A stretch of 64,000 nt of DNA from Planctomycetota bacterium (GTDB taxonomy: Bacteria > Planctomycetota > J058). The stretch's first letter is position 1, and every line of letters starts with the position of its first letter. Position numbers and translations under genes: made by a program. The notes beneath the pieces are model-generated. The model was not told the origin of the DNA, searched no databases, and saw nothing but the letters and a program-made list of their open reading frames with translations. The stretch lies in assembly GCA_003695705.1 (NCBI GenBank), contig RFHU01000405.1, forward strand, positions 1-64,000, given 5' to 3'. Of this stretch, positions 10,372 to 20,485 are shown piece by piece.

Positions 10372-11004
10372 ATGGACGAGCCCGCCGCAAACCCCGTCGA
10401 AGCACCGTCCCCGCCGCCCGCCGCCATGCCCCCGTGCCGCCGCGGTTTCGAGCGCGTGCGACACTGGTTCCGCGACGGGGCGCTGCGGCGGATGTTCCGC
10501 AATGCCGGCATCCTGCTCGGTGGCAAGACCGCGGCCGGGCTGCTCGACCTCGGTGCGTTCGTCGTCGCCGCCCGCGCGCTCGGCCCCGAAGCGCTCGGCG
10601 TTCTGGTGCTGGTCATGACCTACGCCCAGTTCATCAGCGGTCTGGCCAAGTTCCAGTCGTGGCAGGCGATCATCCATTACGGTGCCCGCTGCCTGGCCGA
10701 AAACCGACGAGCGGATTTCCAGAAGCTGGTCAAGTTCACCATGCTGCTCGACCTCGGCAGCGCCGGGACGGGAGCGGCCCTTGCGGTTGCGGCGGCGCCG
10801 CTCGTCGGACGGTGGCTGGGCTGGGAGGCCGACATCGTGCCGGTGGCAATGCTGAGCGGGGGGTTGGTTCTGGCCACCATATCGGCCACGCCGACCGGCA
10901 TCCTGCGTCTGTTCGACCGCTTCGACCTGCTGGCCGCCCAGAGTGCGGCGACGCCCGGGCTGCGCCTGCTCGGGGCCGTCGTGGCTGCCGGGGCGGGGGC
11001 CGGT
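10372..11004 (+). CDS. Polysaccharide flippase/O-antigen transporter-like membrane protein, 3'-truncated at the putative join
   Basis: 'MFRNAGILLGGKTAAGLLDLGAFVVAARALGPEALGVLVLVMTYAQFISGLAKFQSWQAII'; recognisable sequence stops near 'LLGAVVAAGAGAG', about half the expected length. Confidence 0.75.
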
Positions 11005-11025
11005 CGGCCACCGAGGCAGTTGGTT
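10985..11025. other. Putative chimeric junction between two unrelated genomic sources
   Basis: Flippase (+) and pentapeptide-repeat ORF (-) collide and both lose recognisable sequence; gene content changes abruptly. Confidence 0.7.
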
Positions 11026-11908
11026 CCGCCGGCTCCTGGGGCTTGGTCTCTTCTTCGCTCACCTTGCGGAAGCGGTGGGTTCCGAAGAAGAGCCCGCCGT
11101 CATCGCGCTGGAACCGAGCGGAGGGTGGCGCCACCTCCTGGGGCTTCGGGGGTTTGGCGGGCTTGGTGGCGACCCCGAGCTTCTCGGCCTGCGCTTGGGC
11201 CTTGAGGAGCATCTCCAAGCCCTTGAAGCGCTTGGTCGAGCGCGAGGTCATGGCCTTGAGGCCCACTTGCTTTTCGAACTCCGCTTGCTCGAGGTCGTAG
11301 CGCAGCCCCCAGGCCTTGGCGGGCCGTTCGGCCACCGCATCGAGGGCTCCCGAGTCGAAATTGCAGTTGTTGCAGTCGGCGTTGTGGAGGTTCGTCTGGG
11401 CCAGGGTCGCTCGGCAGAAGTTCGCCTTGCCGAGGTTCGCGCTGTCGAAGCTCGCCCGGCTGAGGTCGGCCTCGACGAAGACCGCGCCGGTGGCCTTGGC
11501 TTCGCGGAAGTGCGCGCCGTCGAGCTTGGCGCCGGTGAAGTCGGCCCGCGAGCAGTCGGCGCCATCGAGGCGGGCGAAGGAGAAGTCGGCGCCGCGGGCG
11601 TTCACTCGCTTGAGGTTGGCGTTCTCCAGGTTGCAGCGGAGGAGCTTCGAGCCGGCCAGGCTTGCCCAGGAGAGGTCCACCTTGCCGAACTTGGCGTCGG
11701 AGAGGTCCTCGTCCTCGAGGGTGATGCAACGCAAGTCCCGACCGTGCGGGACCTCGCGCACGTACATGAAGTCCTTCAAGATCTCGGCGATGCCGGCGCC
11801 GCCGTTGGTTCGGGCGTCGGCGATGATCTGCCGCTTCAGTTCACGGCCCCGGGGGGTTTCCCAGCGAATGGCGAGATCGTCGAGGCTGGCTCGAATGTCG
11901 TCTTGCAA
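11010..11908 (-). CDS. Pentapeptide-repeat protein, C-terminus lost at the putative join (TTG start)
   Basis: 'CNLENANLKRVNARGADFSFARLDGADCSRADFTGAKLDGAHF...DLSRASFDSANLGKANF'; ORF continues antisense into the flippase. Confidence 0.8.
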
Positions 11909-11993
11909 AGCTCTAAACCTTTGACCAGGAAAGCACTATAGGCGAACGGCCGATGACGGCGCAAGGGGTGCTCGCCTGCTATAGTCCCTCTGC

Positions 11994-13955
11994 ATGGCAA
12001 GAGGGCGCGGCCCTGGTGGAGGAAGACGCCCCGCGCCCTCCGGTCGGGGCCGACGGGGCGGGCCCCGGCGCCCGGAGCGGGGGGAGGCCGAGGAGTCGAC
12101 GACGAGTCCGCTCGAGTCCTCCGCCGAGTCGCGCCGGCGCGTGCATCCCGAGGTGCTGCCCCGACCCGGAGAGCGACTCCGCCGGCCGCGGTCCTTCCCC
12201 GAGGTTCAGCGCGTGGTGCGCGAACTCCGCGACCGCTGCGGCGAGTGCCGCTACCGACGCATCTGCGCCTTCGGCCCCGCCAAGTACCAGATCGAGGTGC
12301 ACTCTCGACCGGACGCGCGGCATCGCCACGCGGAGACGCTCAAGGAAGGCCTGCGGCGCCTGAGCCGGGCCGGTGAGGACTGGGAGGAGTCTCTCCTCTG
12401 GCTGCTCGGGGGCCGTGAGAAGGATGCCCTCCTCTCGGCCTGCCTTCTCGCGGTGGCCTGGCGCCGCCGACCCGAGAAGGTGCTCGCTCTCGCCGACTAC
12501 GCAGCCGAGCGTTGCGACGTCGACCGCCTCAAGGCGGAGCTCACCGAGTTGTCCTCCGAGGACGAGACGGGCCTCGCGCCGGGCCAGGGGATCGACCCGG
12601 ATGCTTTGCAGTGCCGCATGTTCCGCGGTCAGGTGATTCGCTTGGCCTCCTTCTTCCCCCGCGAGGAGGTCCTGCGCGCCATGCAAGAACTCCTCGTGCT
12701 GGGCGCCGACGACGAAGGCCGCCTGTTCCAGTACGAGGCGGTGGGGGTCCTGGCCCTCTTGATCGGCCTCCGCTTGCCCGGGGACCGTTGGGTTCGCAGC
12801 CTGGAAAAGGACATCGCAGGGCCGTTCCGGGCGACCTTCGCCCACCGCGACCCGGGCAACGGCTCCCTCGATCTGTTCTTTCCCTACCGGCGCGGAAAGA
12901 AGCGCAGCTACCTCTACTACCGCCGGGATCCCGAAGGCCGCGAGCGAATCAGCAGCATCGACAAGATTCGCATCGACTCGCTCCTCTACCGCATCTTCCT
13001 CGTCTTCAAGGACGACAAGATGAAGGTGCACCGCATCTTCAAGGAGCTGGCGCGGCACATCAACGTGCGCGCCGGCGACTACAACGTCGATCACGTGCTC
13101 GCCGGCTTCGATCGCCTTTCCGCGGAGGACCTGCTGCTGCTGGGGATCTACGCGCCCGCGCTGGCCCGCGCCGTGGGGCATTACCTGGAGATTCCCGACT
13201 ACCACCGACTGGTGAAGTTCCTCTACTCGTTGCGGACCGAGAGCGGGCGCCGCGGCGCGCAGCCGATCCCCGCCCACGAGAAGGTCGTGGGGGCGCACGC
13301 CGAGTGGCTCGACCTCGTGGACGCCATCGGGGAGGACGTCATCAAGCGTGTGTTTGCGGCCCTCTTCGCCCTCAACGCCAGCTACCGCAGGCGGGTCTAC
13401 ACCACCCCCACCTACCTGAAGATCGGCGAGGTGGCCTACCTGCTTACCGCGCTCGCCGGCTGGAACCCCAAGGGGCTCGAACTCGAGCTCAAGCAGGGGC
13501 GCAAGGCCTTGGCCTTCGTGGCTTACGGCCTACAGCCTCCCGGGAAGTGGTCGCGGTTGCGGGTCCGTCGCCTGCGCCGCGCCTACGAACGCGCCCTCGA
13601 CCGCGGCGACGAACAGATCGAACGCGCCATCGAGCAAGGAATGCGCTACATGGCTGCCTTGCACGGCTTCGACGACTTCGCCGAGCTGGAGGCGGAGGCG
13701 GCCGACGAGGAGTGGGTGCCCGAGACTGCCGAGCCCCGGGCCCTCGACCGCGCCGAGGCGTCCGCGGAGGATTTCAGCGAGTACGAGGACTCCGGAGACT
13801 CTTTCGTCGTCGATGCAATGGACGAGGCCGAAGAACTCTTCGTCGTCGTCGAGGACGGACAGGCCTCCCGCTCGGGACGGCTCAAGACCCAGCGCATGCC
13901 CCGCGCCCAGGATGAAGACGAGCTCTACCTCGAGGAGAGCGACCCGGGCGACTGA
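11994..13955 (+). CDS. Uncharacterised 653-aa protein with small Cys cluster
   Basis: Long ORF; 'CGECRYRRICAFG' motif; acidic C-terminus; no family recognised; TATAGT 8 nt upstream of ATG. Confidence 0.75.
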   Translation: MARGRGPGGGRRPAPSGRGRRGGPRRPERGEAEESTTSPLESSAESRRRVHPEVLPRPGERLRRPRSFPEVQRVVRELRDRCGECRYRRICAFGPAKYQIEVHSRPDARHRHAETLKEGLRRLSRAGEDWEESLLWLLGGREKDALLSACLLAVAWRRRPEKVLALADYAAERCDVDRLKAELTELSSEDETGLAPGQGIDPDALQCRMFRGQVIRLASFFPREEVLRAMQELLVLGADDEGRLFQYEAVGVLALLIGLRLPGDRWVRSLEKDIAGPFRATFAHRDPGNGSLDLFFPYRRGKKRSYLYYRRDPEGRERISSIDKIRIDSLLYRIFLVFKDDKMKVHRIFKELARHINVRAGDYNVDHVLAGFDRLSAEDLLLLGIYAPALARAVGHYLEIPDYHRLVKFLYSLRTESGRRGAQPIPAHEKVVGAHAEWLDLVDAIGEDVIKRVFAALFALNASYRRRVYTTPTYLKIGEVAYLLTALAGWNPKGLELELKQGRKALAFVAYGLQPPGKWSRLRVRRLRRAYERALDRGDEQIERAIEQGMRYMAALHGFDDFAELEAEAADEEWVPETAEPRALDRAEASAEDFSEYEDSGDSFVVDAMDEAEELFVVVEDGQASRSGRLKTQRMPRAQDEDELYLEESDPGD

Positions 13956-13978
13956 CTCCTGGGGAGCGGCGGCGCTCG

Positions 13979-14218
13979 TCAGGCCTCGCGGACGGGCTCC
14001 GACTTGCGCCGCACCTCGTAGAGGAGCGATGCGTCGAGCGGATACTCCCGCCCGTGCGCGTAGAGGCAGGTCTGGCCGGCGGGGTTCTTGCCGAGGGCCA
14101 CGAGCTCGCCGCGGGGGATGTGGTCGACGCACTGTCCGCCGGCGAACCAACCCTTCAGCCCGTAGAGGTCGCCCAAGAGGCGTCGCCGCTCGAGCGTCGC
14201 GATCTTCTCCTGTGCCAT
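13979..14218 (-). CDS. Small uncharacterised protein (79 aa)
   Basis: Reads in the same direction as, and just upstream-coordinate of, the FabI-like gene. Confidence 0.5.
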   Translation of the reverse strand: MAQEKIATLERRRLLGDLYGLKGWFAGGQCVDHIPRGELVALGKNPAGQTCLYAHGREYPLDASLLYEVRRKSEPVREA

Positions 14219-14240
14219 GTGCGTCCTCCTCCTCGGGCCC

Positions 14241-15080
14241 TCAGTCGATCCGCGTCGCTCGGGCCACGATGTCGTTGTCGAAGTAGTTGACCCGCATTCC
14301 CGCGTCGACGACCAGCCCCTGCGCGTTGATCCCGGACGAGCGGGGCGAGAGGAGGAAGGCGACCGCGTTGGCTACTTCCTCGGTGCGGAGGGCTTGTTTG
14401 CGCAGGGTGGCCTGCTCGGCGAACAGGTACTTGGGGACGTAGCCGGGGATGCCGGCGCTGGCGCTGGTCTTGAGCAGACCCGGGCGCACGGAGTTGAAGC
14501 GCACGCGCCCCAGGGCCGAGAAGCTCTTGGCCAGGAAGACCACGGTGGAGTCCAAGGCGGCCTTGACCGGCGCCATGTAGCCGTAGTTCTCGGCGGCCAT
14601 TTCGGTGGTCGAGATCGATACGGTGACCACCGAGGCGTCCGCGGCGAAGTGGGGGCGGAGGGCGTTGCTGACGGCGATCAGCGAGTAGCAGGAGATGTCG
14701 ACCGCCTGGAGGAAGTCCTCGCGCCGCGTCTCGTGGAAGGGCAGGGGACCTGCGGGGTAGTTGGCGAACGCGATCGAGTGCACCAGCCCGGCGAGGGGTT
14801 TCCCCCAGGATCGGCACTGCTCGCCTACCGCCGCCGCCAGCGCATCGATCTCCTCCTGCCGCTCCACGTCGCAGACCAGGAGGGGTTCGTCGGGGATCAA
14901 CTTCTTGCGCAGTTGCTCCACCCGCTGGGGAGAGCGGGCGGACCAGATCACGCGCGCACCTGCCTCGCGTAGGAGGCGACCCGTGTGGTAGGCGACGCTC
15001 TTGCGGTTCGCGACGCCCATGACCAGGACGGGCGCATCGGCGAGGCCGAGGAAGTCGAAGTTCACGGGCGGCTCACTCAC
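14241..15080 (-). CDS. Enoyl-[ACP] reductase (FabI-like SDR)
   Basis: '[26 protein letters not shown]', 'LVHSIAFAN', Y-x6-K in '[15 protein letters not shown]', '[19 protein letters not shown]'. Confidence 0.9.
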   Translation of the reverse strand: MSEPPVNFDFLGLADAPVLVMGVANRKSVAYHTGRLLREAGARVIWSARSPQRVEQLRKKLIPDEPLLVCDVERQEEIDALAAAVGEQCRSWGKPLAGLVHSIAFANYPAGPLPFHETRREDFLQAVDISCYSLIAVSNALRPHFAADASVVTVSISTTEMAAENYGYMAPVKAALDSTVVFLAKSFSALGRVRFNSVRPGLLKTSASAGIPGYVPKYLFAEQATLRKQALRTEEVANAVAFLLSPRSSGINAQGLVVDAGMRVNYFDNDIVARATRID

Positions 15081-15519
15081 TGGGCTTCGGCGCGAGGGCG
15101 ACGGCGAAGGCGCTGGTCACCGCCACCTTTCCCGCGACGGCGGCCTTTCCGCTCAGGTGGTAGAGCTTGGAGAGGGCGTCGTCGAGCTGGACCTCGATGT
15201 CCAGGACGTCGCCCGGACGGACCATGGCGCGGAAGCGGGTGTCCTTGATGCGGGTCATGACGGGCAGCAGTCCGGCGGCCAACTCTTCGCGCGCTCGCTG
15301 GGCGAGGAGCAGAGCACCGCTCTGGAAGATCGCCTCGCACACCAAGACCCCCGGCGTGATGGGGAAGTCGGGGTAGTGCCCGCGGAAGACGTCGAGATCG
15401 GGATCGACGCGCTTGCGGGTCACGATGCGGTCTCCCTCGAGGGCGACGATCTCGTCGACCCAGAGGAAGGGGGGGCGGTGGGGGATGCCTTCGAGGACCC
15501 TCGGGTCGACGCCGCTCAC
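15073..15519 (-). CDS. 3-hydroxyacyl-ACP dehydratase, FabZ-like (GTG start)
   Basis: '[18 protein letters not shown]' (catalytic His) and '[28 protein letters not shown]' (catalytic Glu); C-terminus of ORF 15073..16500. Confidence 0.9.
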   Translation of the reverse strand: MSGVDPRVLEGIPHRPPFLWVDEIVALEGDRIVTRKRVDPDLDVFRGHYPDFPITPGVLVCEAIFQSGALLLAQRAREELAAGLLPVMTRIKDTRFRAMVRPGDVLDIEVQLDDALSKLYHLSGKAAVAGKVAVTSAFAVALAPKPSE

Positions 15520-16964
15520 GCCTGCGCAAGCTCCGCGGTGCGCACTCCGTGGAGGTACTTCTCCACGTTGTGCGCCTGGATGACCCCGTAGTTCACGGTT
15601 CCCAGCCAGCCCGACATGATGATCCCCACCGAGCCGGCGTGGTAGAGCCCGGGGATCTGCTCGTGCAGGCCCATGCTGATCTCGAGCCCCTCGAACTTGG
15701 TCCCGAAGGAGGCGCCCCCCCAGTGCCGGGTGTAGCGCTTGAAGGTCCGCGGCGTGGCTGCCTCCTTCCATTCGATCTTCTCGCGGATGCCCGGCAGATA
15801 CTTCTCCTCGAGCACGCGGATGGTGTCTTCGATGAGTTCCTCCTTGGCGCGCCGGTATTCCTCCTCGGTATCGAACTGCCAGTCCTCCCACCAGGCATTG
15901 GTGGACGAGACGATGGCGGTCCGCTCGGGGGTCACCCCCGGGCGGATGGACGGGTAGTAGACCGAGAAGGTCCGCGACGTGGGCGGATGCGCGAGGAGGG
16001 CCTGGTAGTCGTAGACCGGGTGCGTGGAGGTGAACAGGAGGTCCCCGATGTTGGGGATGGTGGCCCCGTCGGCGAGCCCTAGGTAGACCTGCGTCGAGGA
16101 GTTGTTGAGGCGTACCTTGTCGACCTTGGCGATGAACTCGGGGCTGAAGTTCTCGTCGCCCACGAGCCCGTGGATGGTCTGCAGCAGGTTTGCGTTCGAC
16201 ACGACGGCCTTGGCGCGGATCTCCTTGCCGTTGACGACCACGCCGCGGCAGAGGCCTCCTTCGACGATGACCTGCTGAACGTCGGCGAGGATGCGGATGT
16301 CTACGCCGTTCTTCTCCAGCTCCGCCCGCATTAGCCGCAGGAGCTTGTCGGTTCCGCCTTGGTAGATGTAACAGCCCTTCGACATGAAGTTGCTGAACAC
16401 GATGCCGTAGCTGATCGCGGGATCCTCGGGAGTCGAGCCGTTGGCGTAGGTGATGGGCTCCATGAGGAAGCGCACCACGTCGTTGCGTCCGGGGAACCAC
16501 TTCTCGAACAGCTCTGCGGTGGTCATGTCGCTCCGGTCGTAGAAGTCCATTCCGCGGACTTCCTCGAAGAAGCCCTCCACCTTCTCCGGGGCGATGCGGA
16601 ACTCCTCGACCATCAGGCGGGTGAAATCCTGCCGGTCGAACTCGGTGGTGATCTGGTACTGGGGGTTTTCGAAGCGGATGCCGTGGACGCGGACGATGTC
16701 GTCGGCGATTTCCTTGCTCCAGTACTTGCGGCAGGCTTTCTTCATTCCGTAAGGGAAGCCGTGCAGCGAGATGTCGAAGATCCTCCGCCCGCGGCGGCGG
16801 AAGAAGGTCGCCAGACCACCGAGTTGGTAGTGATGCTCGCAGAGGAGCACCGAGTGTCCCGCGCGGCCCAGACGGTTGGCGGCGGTCAGCCCGGCGAGGC
16901 CCGAGCCGATGACGATGACGTCGTAGGCGGGCTGGACGCCCTTGAGGTGGTCGCGTGGTGCCAT
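15516..16964 (-). CDS. Phytoene desaturase/CrtI-like FAD-dependent oxidoreductase (copy 1)
   Basis: '[42 protein letters not shown]' FAD motif; C-terminal '[29 protein letters not shown]'; 4-bp overlap with FabZ-like gene. Confidence 0.88.
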   Translation of the reverse strand: MAPRDHLKGVQPAYDVIVIGSGLAGLTAANRLGRAGHSVLLCEHHYQLGGLATFFRRRGRRIFDISLHGFPYGMKKACRKYWSKEIADDIVRVHGIRFENPQYQITTEFDRQDFTRLMVEEFRIAPEKVEGFFEEVRGMDFYDRSDMTTAELFEKWFPGRNDVVRFLMEPITYANGSTPEDPAISYGIVFSNFMSKGCYIYQGGTDKLLRLMRAELEKNGVDIRILADVQQVIVEGGLCRGVVVNGKEIRAKAVVSNANLLQTIHGLVGDENFSPEFIAKVDKVRLNNSSTQVYLGLADGATIPNIGDLLFTSTHPVYDYQALLAHPPTSRTFSVYYPSIRPGVTPERTAIVSSTNAWWEDWQFDTEEEYRRAKEELIEDTIRVLEEKYLPGIREKIEWKEAATPRTFKRYTRHWGGASFGTKFEGLEISMGLHEQIPGLYHAGSVGIIMSGWLGTVNYGVIQAHNVEKYLHGVRTAELAQA

Positions 16965-16966
16965 GG

Positions 16967-18424
16967 TCAGCTCCCGGCCATGAGGACTCGAGCGTTGGCG
17001 ATGGAGATCCCAGAGAGCATGGCTCCCACGATCCCCAGGAAACCTTGGTCCGTCCCGCACACGTAGAGGCCCGCGACGGGTGTGCGTCCGCTGCGGACCT
17101 TCCGCGGCGAGCCGTAGACCGCGCCGTGGATCCGGTCGGTGAAGTGGTGGATGGTGGTGGGGGTGAAGACGTCGTCCGCGACGACGTGGGCGCGGAAGTC
17201 CCCGCCGAGGACCGAGGCGACCTTCTCCTGCTGTCGCTCCAGCCAGCGCCGCTTGGCGCTCGCGTAGGGCTCCGGCTTCTCCAGCGCAGCCCAGCGGTCG
17301 TAGTTGGCGATGGACGTTACCCGCAGGAGCCCCTCGGGCAGTGGCTTTGCGTGGGCGTAGTTGTTGGGGCAGCAGATGACCCCGGAGCGCAGGTCGCAGT
17401 CGTCGTCCGAGCGGCGGTAGTCGAAGCGGTCCGAGTCGTTGTAGAAGACGATGGTCTGCTCGATGCCGAGTTGCCGGGGCTCCGCATCGAGGACCATGAT
17501 CGACTCGACGAAGCTCATTCGTCCGGGCGGCGCCTCCTCGGACCGCGCGGTTCGGTCGTCGATCAGGGCGAGCGTCTCGGGGTAGCCCGCCGTGGAGAGG
17601 ACGACGGGAGCCTCGATGACCTCGCCAGGTTCGTCGGCCATCGCCAGGACCTCGGCGCGGCGGCGCCCCAGCTTGGTGACCCCCCGCGCCTTCTGGAGTT
17701 CGACGCCTACGGCGCGTCCCTTGCGGGTCAGGATCCTGCGCACGCCGCTGCGGAGACGCAGTTCGCCGCCTTCCTCTCGGAAGCGAGCGAGGAGCGCGTC
17801 GATCACGGTGCGTACTCCCCCCTCGGGGCGGGCGAAGCCCTCCTTGAAGATGCTCTTGAACATGATGCAGAACTGCCCGAACTCCATTTCGTTCTCTTCG
17901 GGCGAGCCGTAGTACATCAGCGGACAATAGAGCATGTCGATGAGGAGGGGGTCGGAGATGAACTCCTCCAGCACCGGCCGGGAGGGGATGGGGCGAGCGT
18001 CGAGAGAGAGCTCGTCGTGTTCCTCGATGCGCTCCACGAGCCGGTCGAAGCCTTCCCGTTGGGAGGGGAAGGTCTCGTGGACGCTCTGTCGGAAGTCCTC
18101 GAAGTCGTTCGCGAAGCGGAGGGTCACGCCCGGGAAGCGGATCTCCGAGCCGATCTGCGGGCAGAGCCGAAAGGCCTCGTAGGGGATGCGCAGCTGGCGG
18201 AGCAGCTTGGTCAGCGGCGCTCGCCGGGTCCCTCGCGGGACGTAGTTGGTCATTGCGTGGAGGCCGACGTCGAAGGGGCGCCCGTGGCGGTGGTAGTACG
18301 AATTCAGTCCGCCCGGCGCGTAGTGCCGCTCGAGGAGGAGTACCCTCCGGTCGTACATGGCCAGGCGGATGCCCGCGGCGAGGCCCGCCATGCCGGCGCC
18401 GATGATGATGACGTCGTAGTCCAT
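16967..18424 (-). CDS. Phytoene desaturase/CrtI-like FAD-dependent oxidoreductase (copy 2)
   Basis: '[58 protein letters not shown]', C-terminal '[26 protein letters not shown]'; 2-bp gap to copy 1. Confidence 0.88.
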   Translation of the reverse strand: MDYDVIIIGAGMAGLAAGIRLAMYDRRVLLLERHYAPGGLNSYYHRHGRPFDVGLHAMTNYVPRGTRRAPLTKLLRQLRIPYEAFRLCPQIGSEIRFPGVTLRFANDFEDFRQSVHETFPSQREGFDRLVERIEEHDELSLDARPIPSRPVLEEFISDPLLIDMLYCPLMYYGSPEENEMEFGQFCIMFKSIFKEGFARPEGGVRTVIDALLARFREEGGELRLRSGVRRILTRKGRAVGVELQKARGVTKLGRRRAEVLAMADEPGEVIEAPVVLSTAGYPETLALIDDRTARSEEAPPGRMSFVESIMVLDAEPRQLGIEQTIVFYNDSDRFDYRRSDDDCDLRSGVICCPNNYAHAKPLPEGLLRVTSIANYDRWAALEKPEPYASAKRRWLERQQEKVASVLGGDFRAHVVADDVFTPTTIHHFTDRIHGAVYGSPRKVRSGRTPVAGLYVCGTDQGFLGIVGAMLSGISIANARVLMAGS

Positions 18425-18662
18425 GCTGTTTTGCGCCCGCGCGGCCGCCTGCGTTGCGGAACGGGGCCGCCGGAGCGAGACGCGCCGCCCCCGCTGGGAG
18501 CGAGGCGGAGCCTCTGCAGAACCGGCGGCTCTGGGGTTCCTGGCCGGGTCCCCGGACCCAAAGGTCTGCGGACGAAACGCCCCCGAGACCGCCTCCGCCC
18601 GCGGCGACGGGCGGAGGGCCTCGACCAGGCGCGGGCCGCGCGGCCTGCCCGCGGGCGAGGGG

Positions 18663-18920
18663 CTAGAGCTTGCCTTCGAGGAGCGGGCCGAGGTACTCGG
18701 TGCAGCTGTCGAGGGTGGCGAGCTTGGGGTAGGCCTCCTCGGGGACCTCGATGCCGTAGCGCTTGCGAAGCTCCATGACAATGTCGAGGAAGTCCATGCT
18801 GTCGAGGTCGAGCTGGTCCCGCAGCCGGACGTCGGGCTTGACGTCATCGAGGTCTTCGTCGGGGGCGATGGTGGCGATGATGTCGAGAACGACGGCCGCG
18901 ACGGAAGTGGAAGTCGACAC
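18663..18920 (-). CDS. Acyl carrier protein (GTG start)
   Basis: 85 aa; phosphopantetheine site 'DQLDLDSMDFLDIVMEL'; between KAS and CrtI-like genes. Confidence 0.9.
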   Translation of the reverse strand: MSTSTSVAAVVLDIIATIAPDEDLDDVKPDVRLRDQLDLDSMDFLDIVMELRKRYGIEVPEEAYPKLATLDSCTEYLGPLLEGKL

Positions 18921-18943
18921 GATTACACCTCTGAAGGAAGCGG

Positions 18944-20185
18944 TTAGGCGACGAAGCGGCGGACGACCACCGCCGAGTTGATCCCGAGCATCCCGAAGCT
19001 GTTGTTCAAGATGACGTCCACCTGCGGGACTTCCCGGGGCTCGCCGATCACGAGTCCGGGGAGCGCGCACTCGGGGTCGAGCTCGTCGACGTTGATGGTG
19101 GGATGAACGACCTTGTCCTCGAAGGAGGGCAGGTTCCCGGCCAACTCCAGCGCGCCTGCGGCGCCCATGCAGTGGCCGATGTAGCTCTTGGTGTTGTTGA
19201 CGTAGACCCCTTCCGCGTTGCCGAACACGGCGCGGACCGCGGCGCACTCCTTGATGTCGCCCTGGCGGGTCGCGGTGGCGTGGGTGCTGACGATGTCCAC
19301 GTCCCCGGGCTCGAGGCGCGCCCGCTCGAGGGCGAGCCGCATGCACTCCGCCTGGCGCTCCGAATTGGGGAGCACGGCGTCGGTGGCGTCGGAGTTCATG
19401 GCGTAGCCCACGATTTCGCCGAGGATGGGCGCGTCGCGGCGCCGGGCCTGCTCGAGAGTCTCCAGCACGTAGACGGCGCCCCCCTCGGAGACCACGATCC
19501 CGTTCCGGGCCATGTCGAAGGGGCGGGAGGCCTTGGCGGGGTCCTCGTGCTCGGCGAGGGCCCCTTGCGCCTTGAAGCTGGCGAAGATGCCGAAGGTGTG
19601 AATCGCTTCGGAGACTCCGCCGGCGAGGGCGACGTCGACTTCGCCGAGGCGGAGCATCTGCACGCCCTGGATCAAGCCGGCGTTTCCGGCCGCGCAGGCG
19701 GCGCCAATCGTGTAGTGCGGACCCGGGAGCCCCATGTTGATGGTGACTTCTCCGGCGGGGTTGTTCGCCACGGTCCGGGGGTTGTGATGGTGGGACCAGT
19801 ACTTCACCTCGTTGTTGTACTGGCCGAGGGAGTAGACCTCGTTCTCGGTCTCCACGTTGCCGTGCTCGGTGATGCCCAGGAACACGCCGATCCGCCGGCG
19901 GTCGACCTGCTCGAGGTCGAGGTCGGCGGCGCGCACGGCCTCCTGGCAGCAGTAGATGGAGACCGAGCCCGCCCGGGTCCCCTTGCGCAACTCCTTGCGC
20001 TTCTGATAGCGGGTTGCCTCGAAGCGGCAGATGCCGGCGAGGGTGGGCCCTACGTAGCGGATCTCGTAGGGCTGAACTCCCGAACGGCCCTCGAGGAGGG
20101 CGCCGCGAAATTCGGCGAGGGAGTCGCCGTTCGGGGCCGTCAGGCCGATTCCCGTGATGACGATGCGCTGCCGTGGGTCCTGCAT
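18944..20185 (-). CDS. Beta-ketoacyl-ACP synthase (KAS I/II, FabF-like, divergent)
   Basis: Cys in 'YTIGAACAAGNAG', His in 'THATATRQGD' and 'KSYIGHCMGAAGALE', C-terminal 'NNSFGMLGINSAVVVRR'. Confidence 0.92.
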   Translation of the reverse strand: MQDPRQRIVITGIGLTAPNGDSLAEFRGALLEGRSGVQPYEIRYVGPTLAGICRFEATRYQKRKELRKGTRAGSVSIYCCQEAVRAADLDLEQVDRRRIGVFLGITEHGNVETENEVYSLGQYNNEVKYWSHHHNPRTVANNPAGEVTINMGLPGPHYTIGAACAAGNAGLIQGVQMLRLGEVDVALAGGVSEAIHTFGIFASFKAQGALAEHEDPAKASRPFDMARNGIVVSEGGAVYVLETLEQARRRDAPILGEIVGYAMNSDATDAVLPNSERQAECMRLALERARLEPGDVDIVSTHATATRQGDIKECAAVRAVFGNAEGVYVNNTKSYIGHCMGAAGALELAGNLPSFEDKVVHPTINVDELDPECALPGLVIGEPREVPQVDVILNNSFGMLGINSAVVVRRFVA

Positions 20186-20485
20186 AAACCAGCCCCCCTC
20201 AACCGGATGGGGGAGCGCACTATCGCAAACGCAGGCCGCGGTGGCGAGTCTGATCTCTCCTTTGGACGGCGGCCGACCCGCCCGAGACCCCTCCGTGACG
20301 GACTTTGGACACGCGGTGACCTTGCGGCTTCGTCTTCGCCGGGCTCCTCGGACTCCGGGGGCCCGAGCCAGCGCTCCTGGAGCCGGACCGTCTGGAACCG
20401 GATGCCCCGAACCCCCAACAAAAACCGTCTGCTCGGACGAGCGCTCGTGCTAGACTCCCGCGCTTTCGCAGGGGGAAGACCAAGG
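20186..20485. promoter_or_regulatory. Divergent intergenic control region between KAS and oleA
   Basis: 300 bp between divergent starts; -10-like GATAGT at 20219-20224 (-) and TAGACT at 20451-20456 (+). Confidence 0.5.

Noticed and set aside
11000-11020. Genuine horizontal insertion at the 11-kb boundary
   Set aside because: No integrase, transposase, tRNA or terminal repeats seen; two truncated genes facing each other fit an artificial join better, though reads are needed.
18425-18662. Coding sequence between CrtI copy 2 and ACP
   Set aside because: Only Arg/Pro-rich ORFs without start or family support; treated as intergenic.
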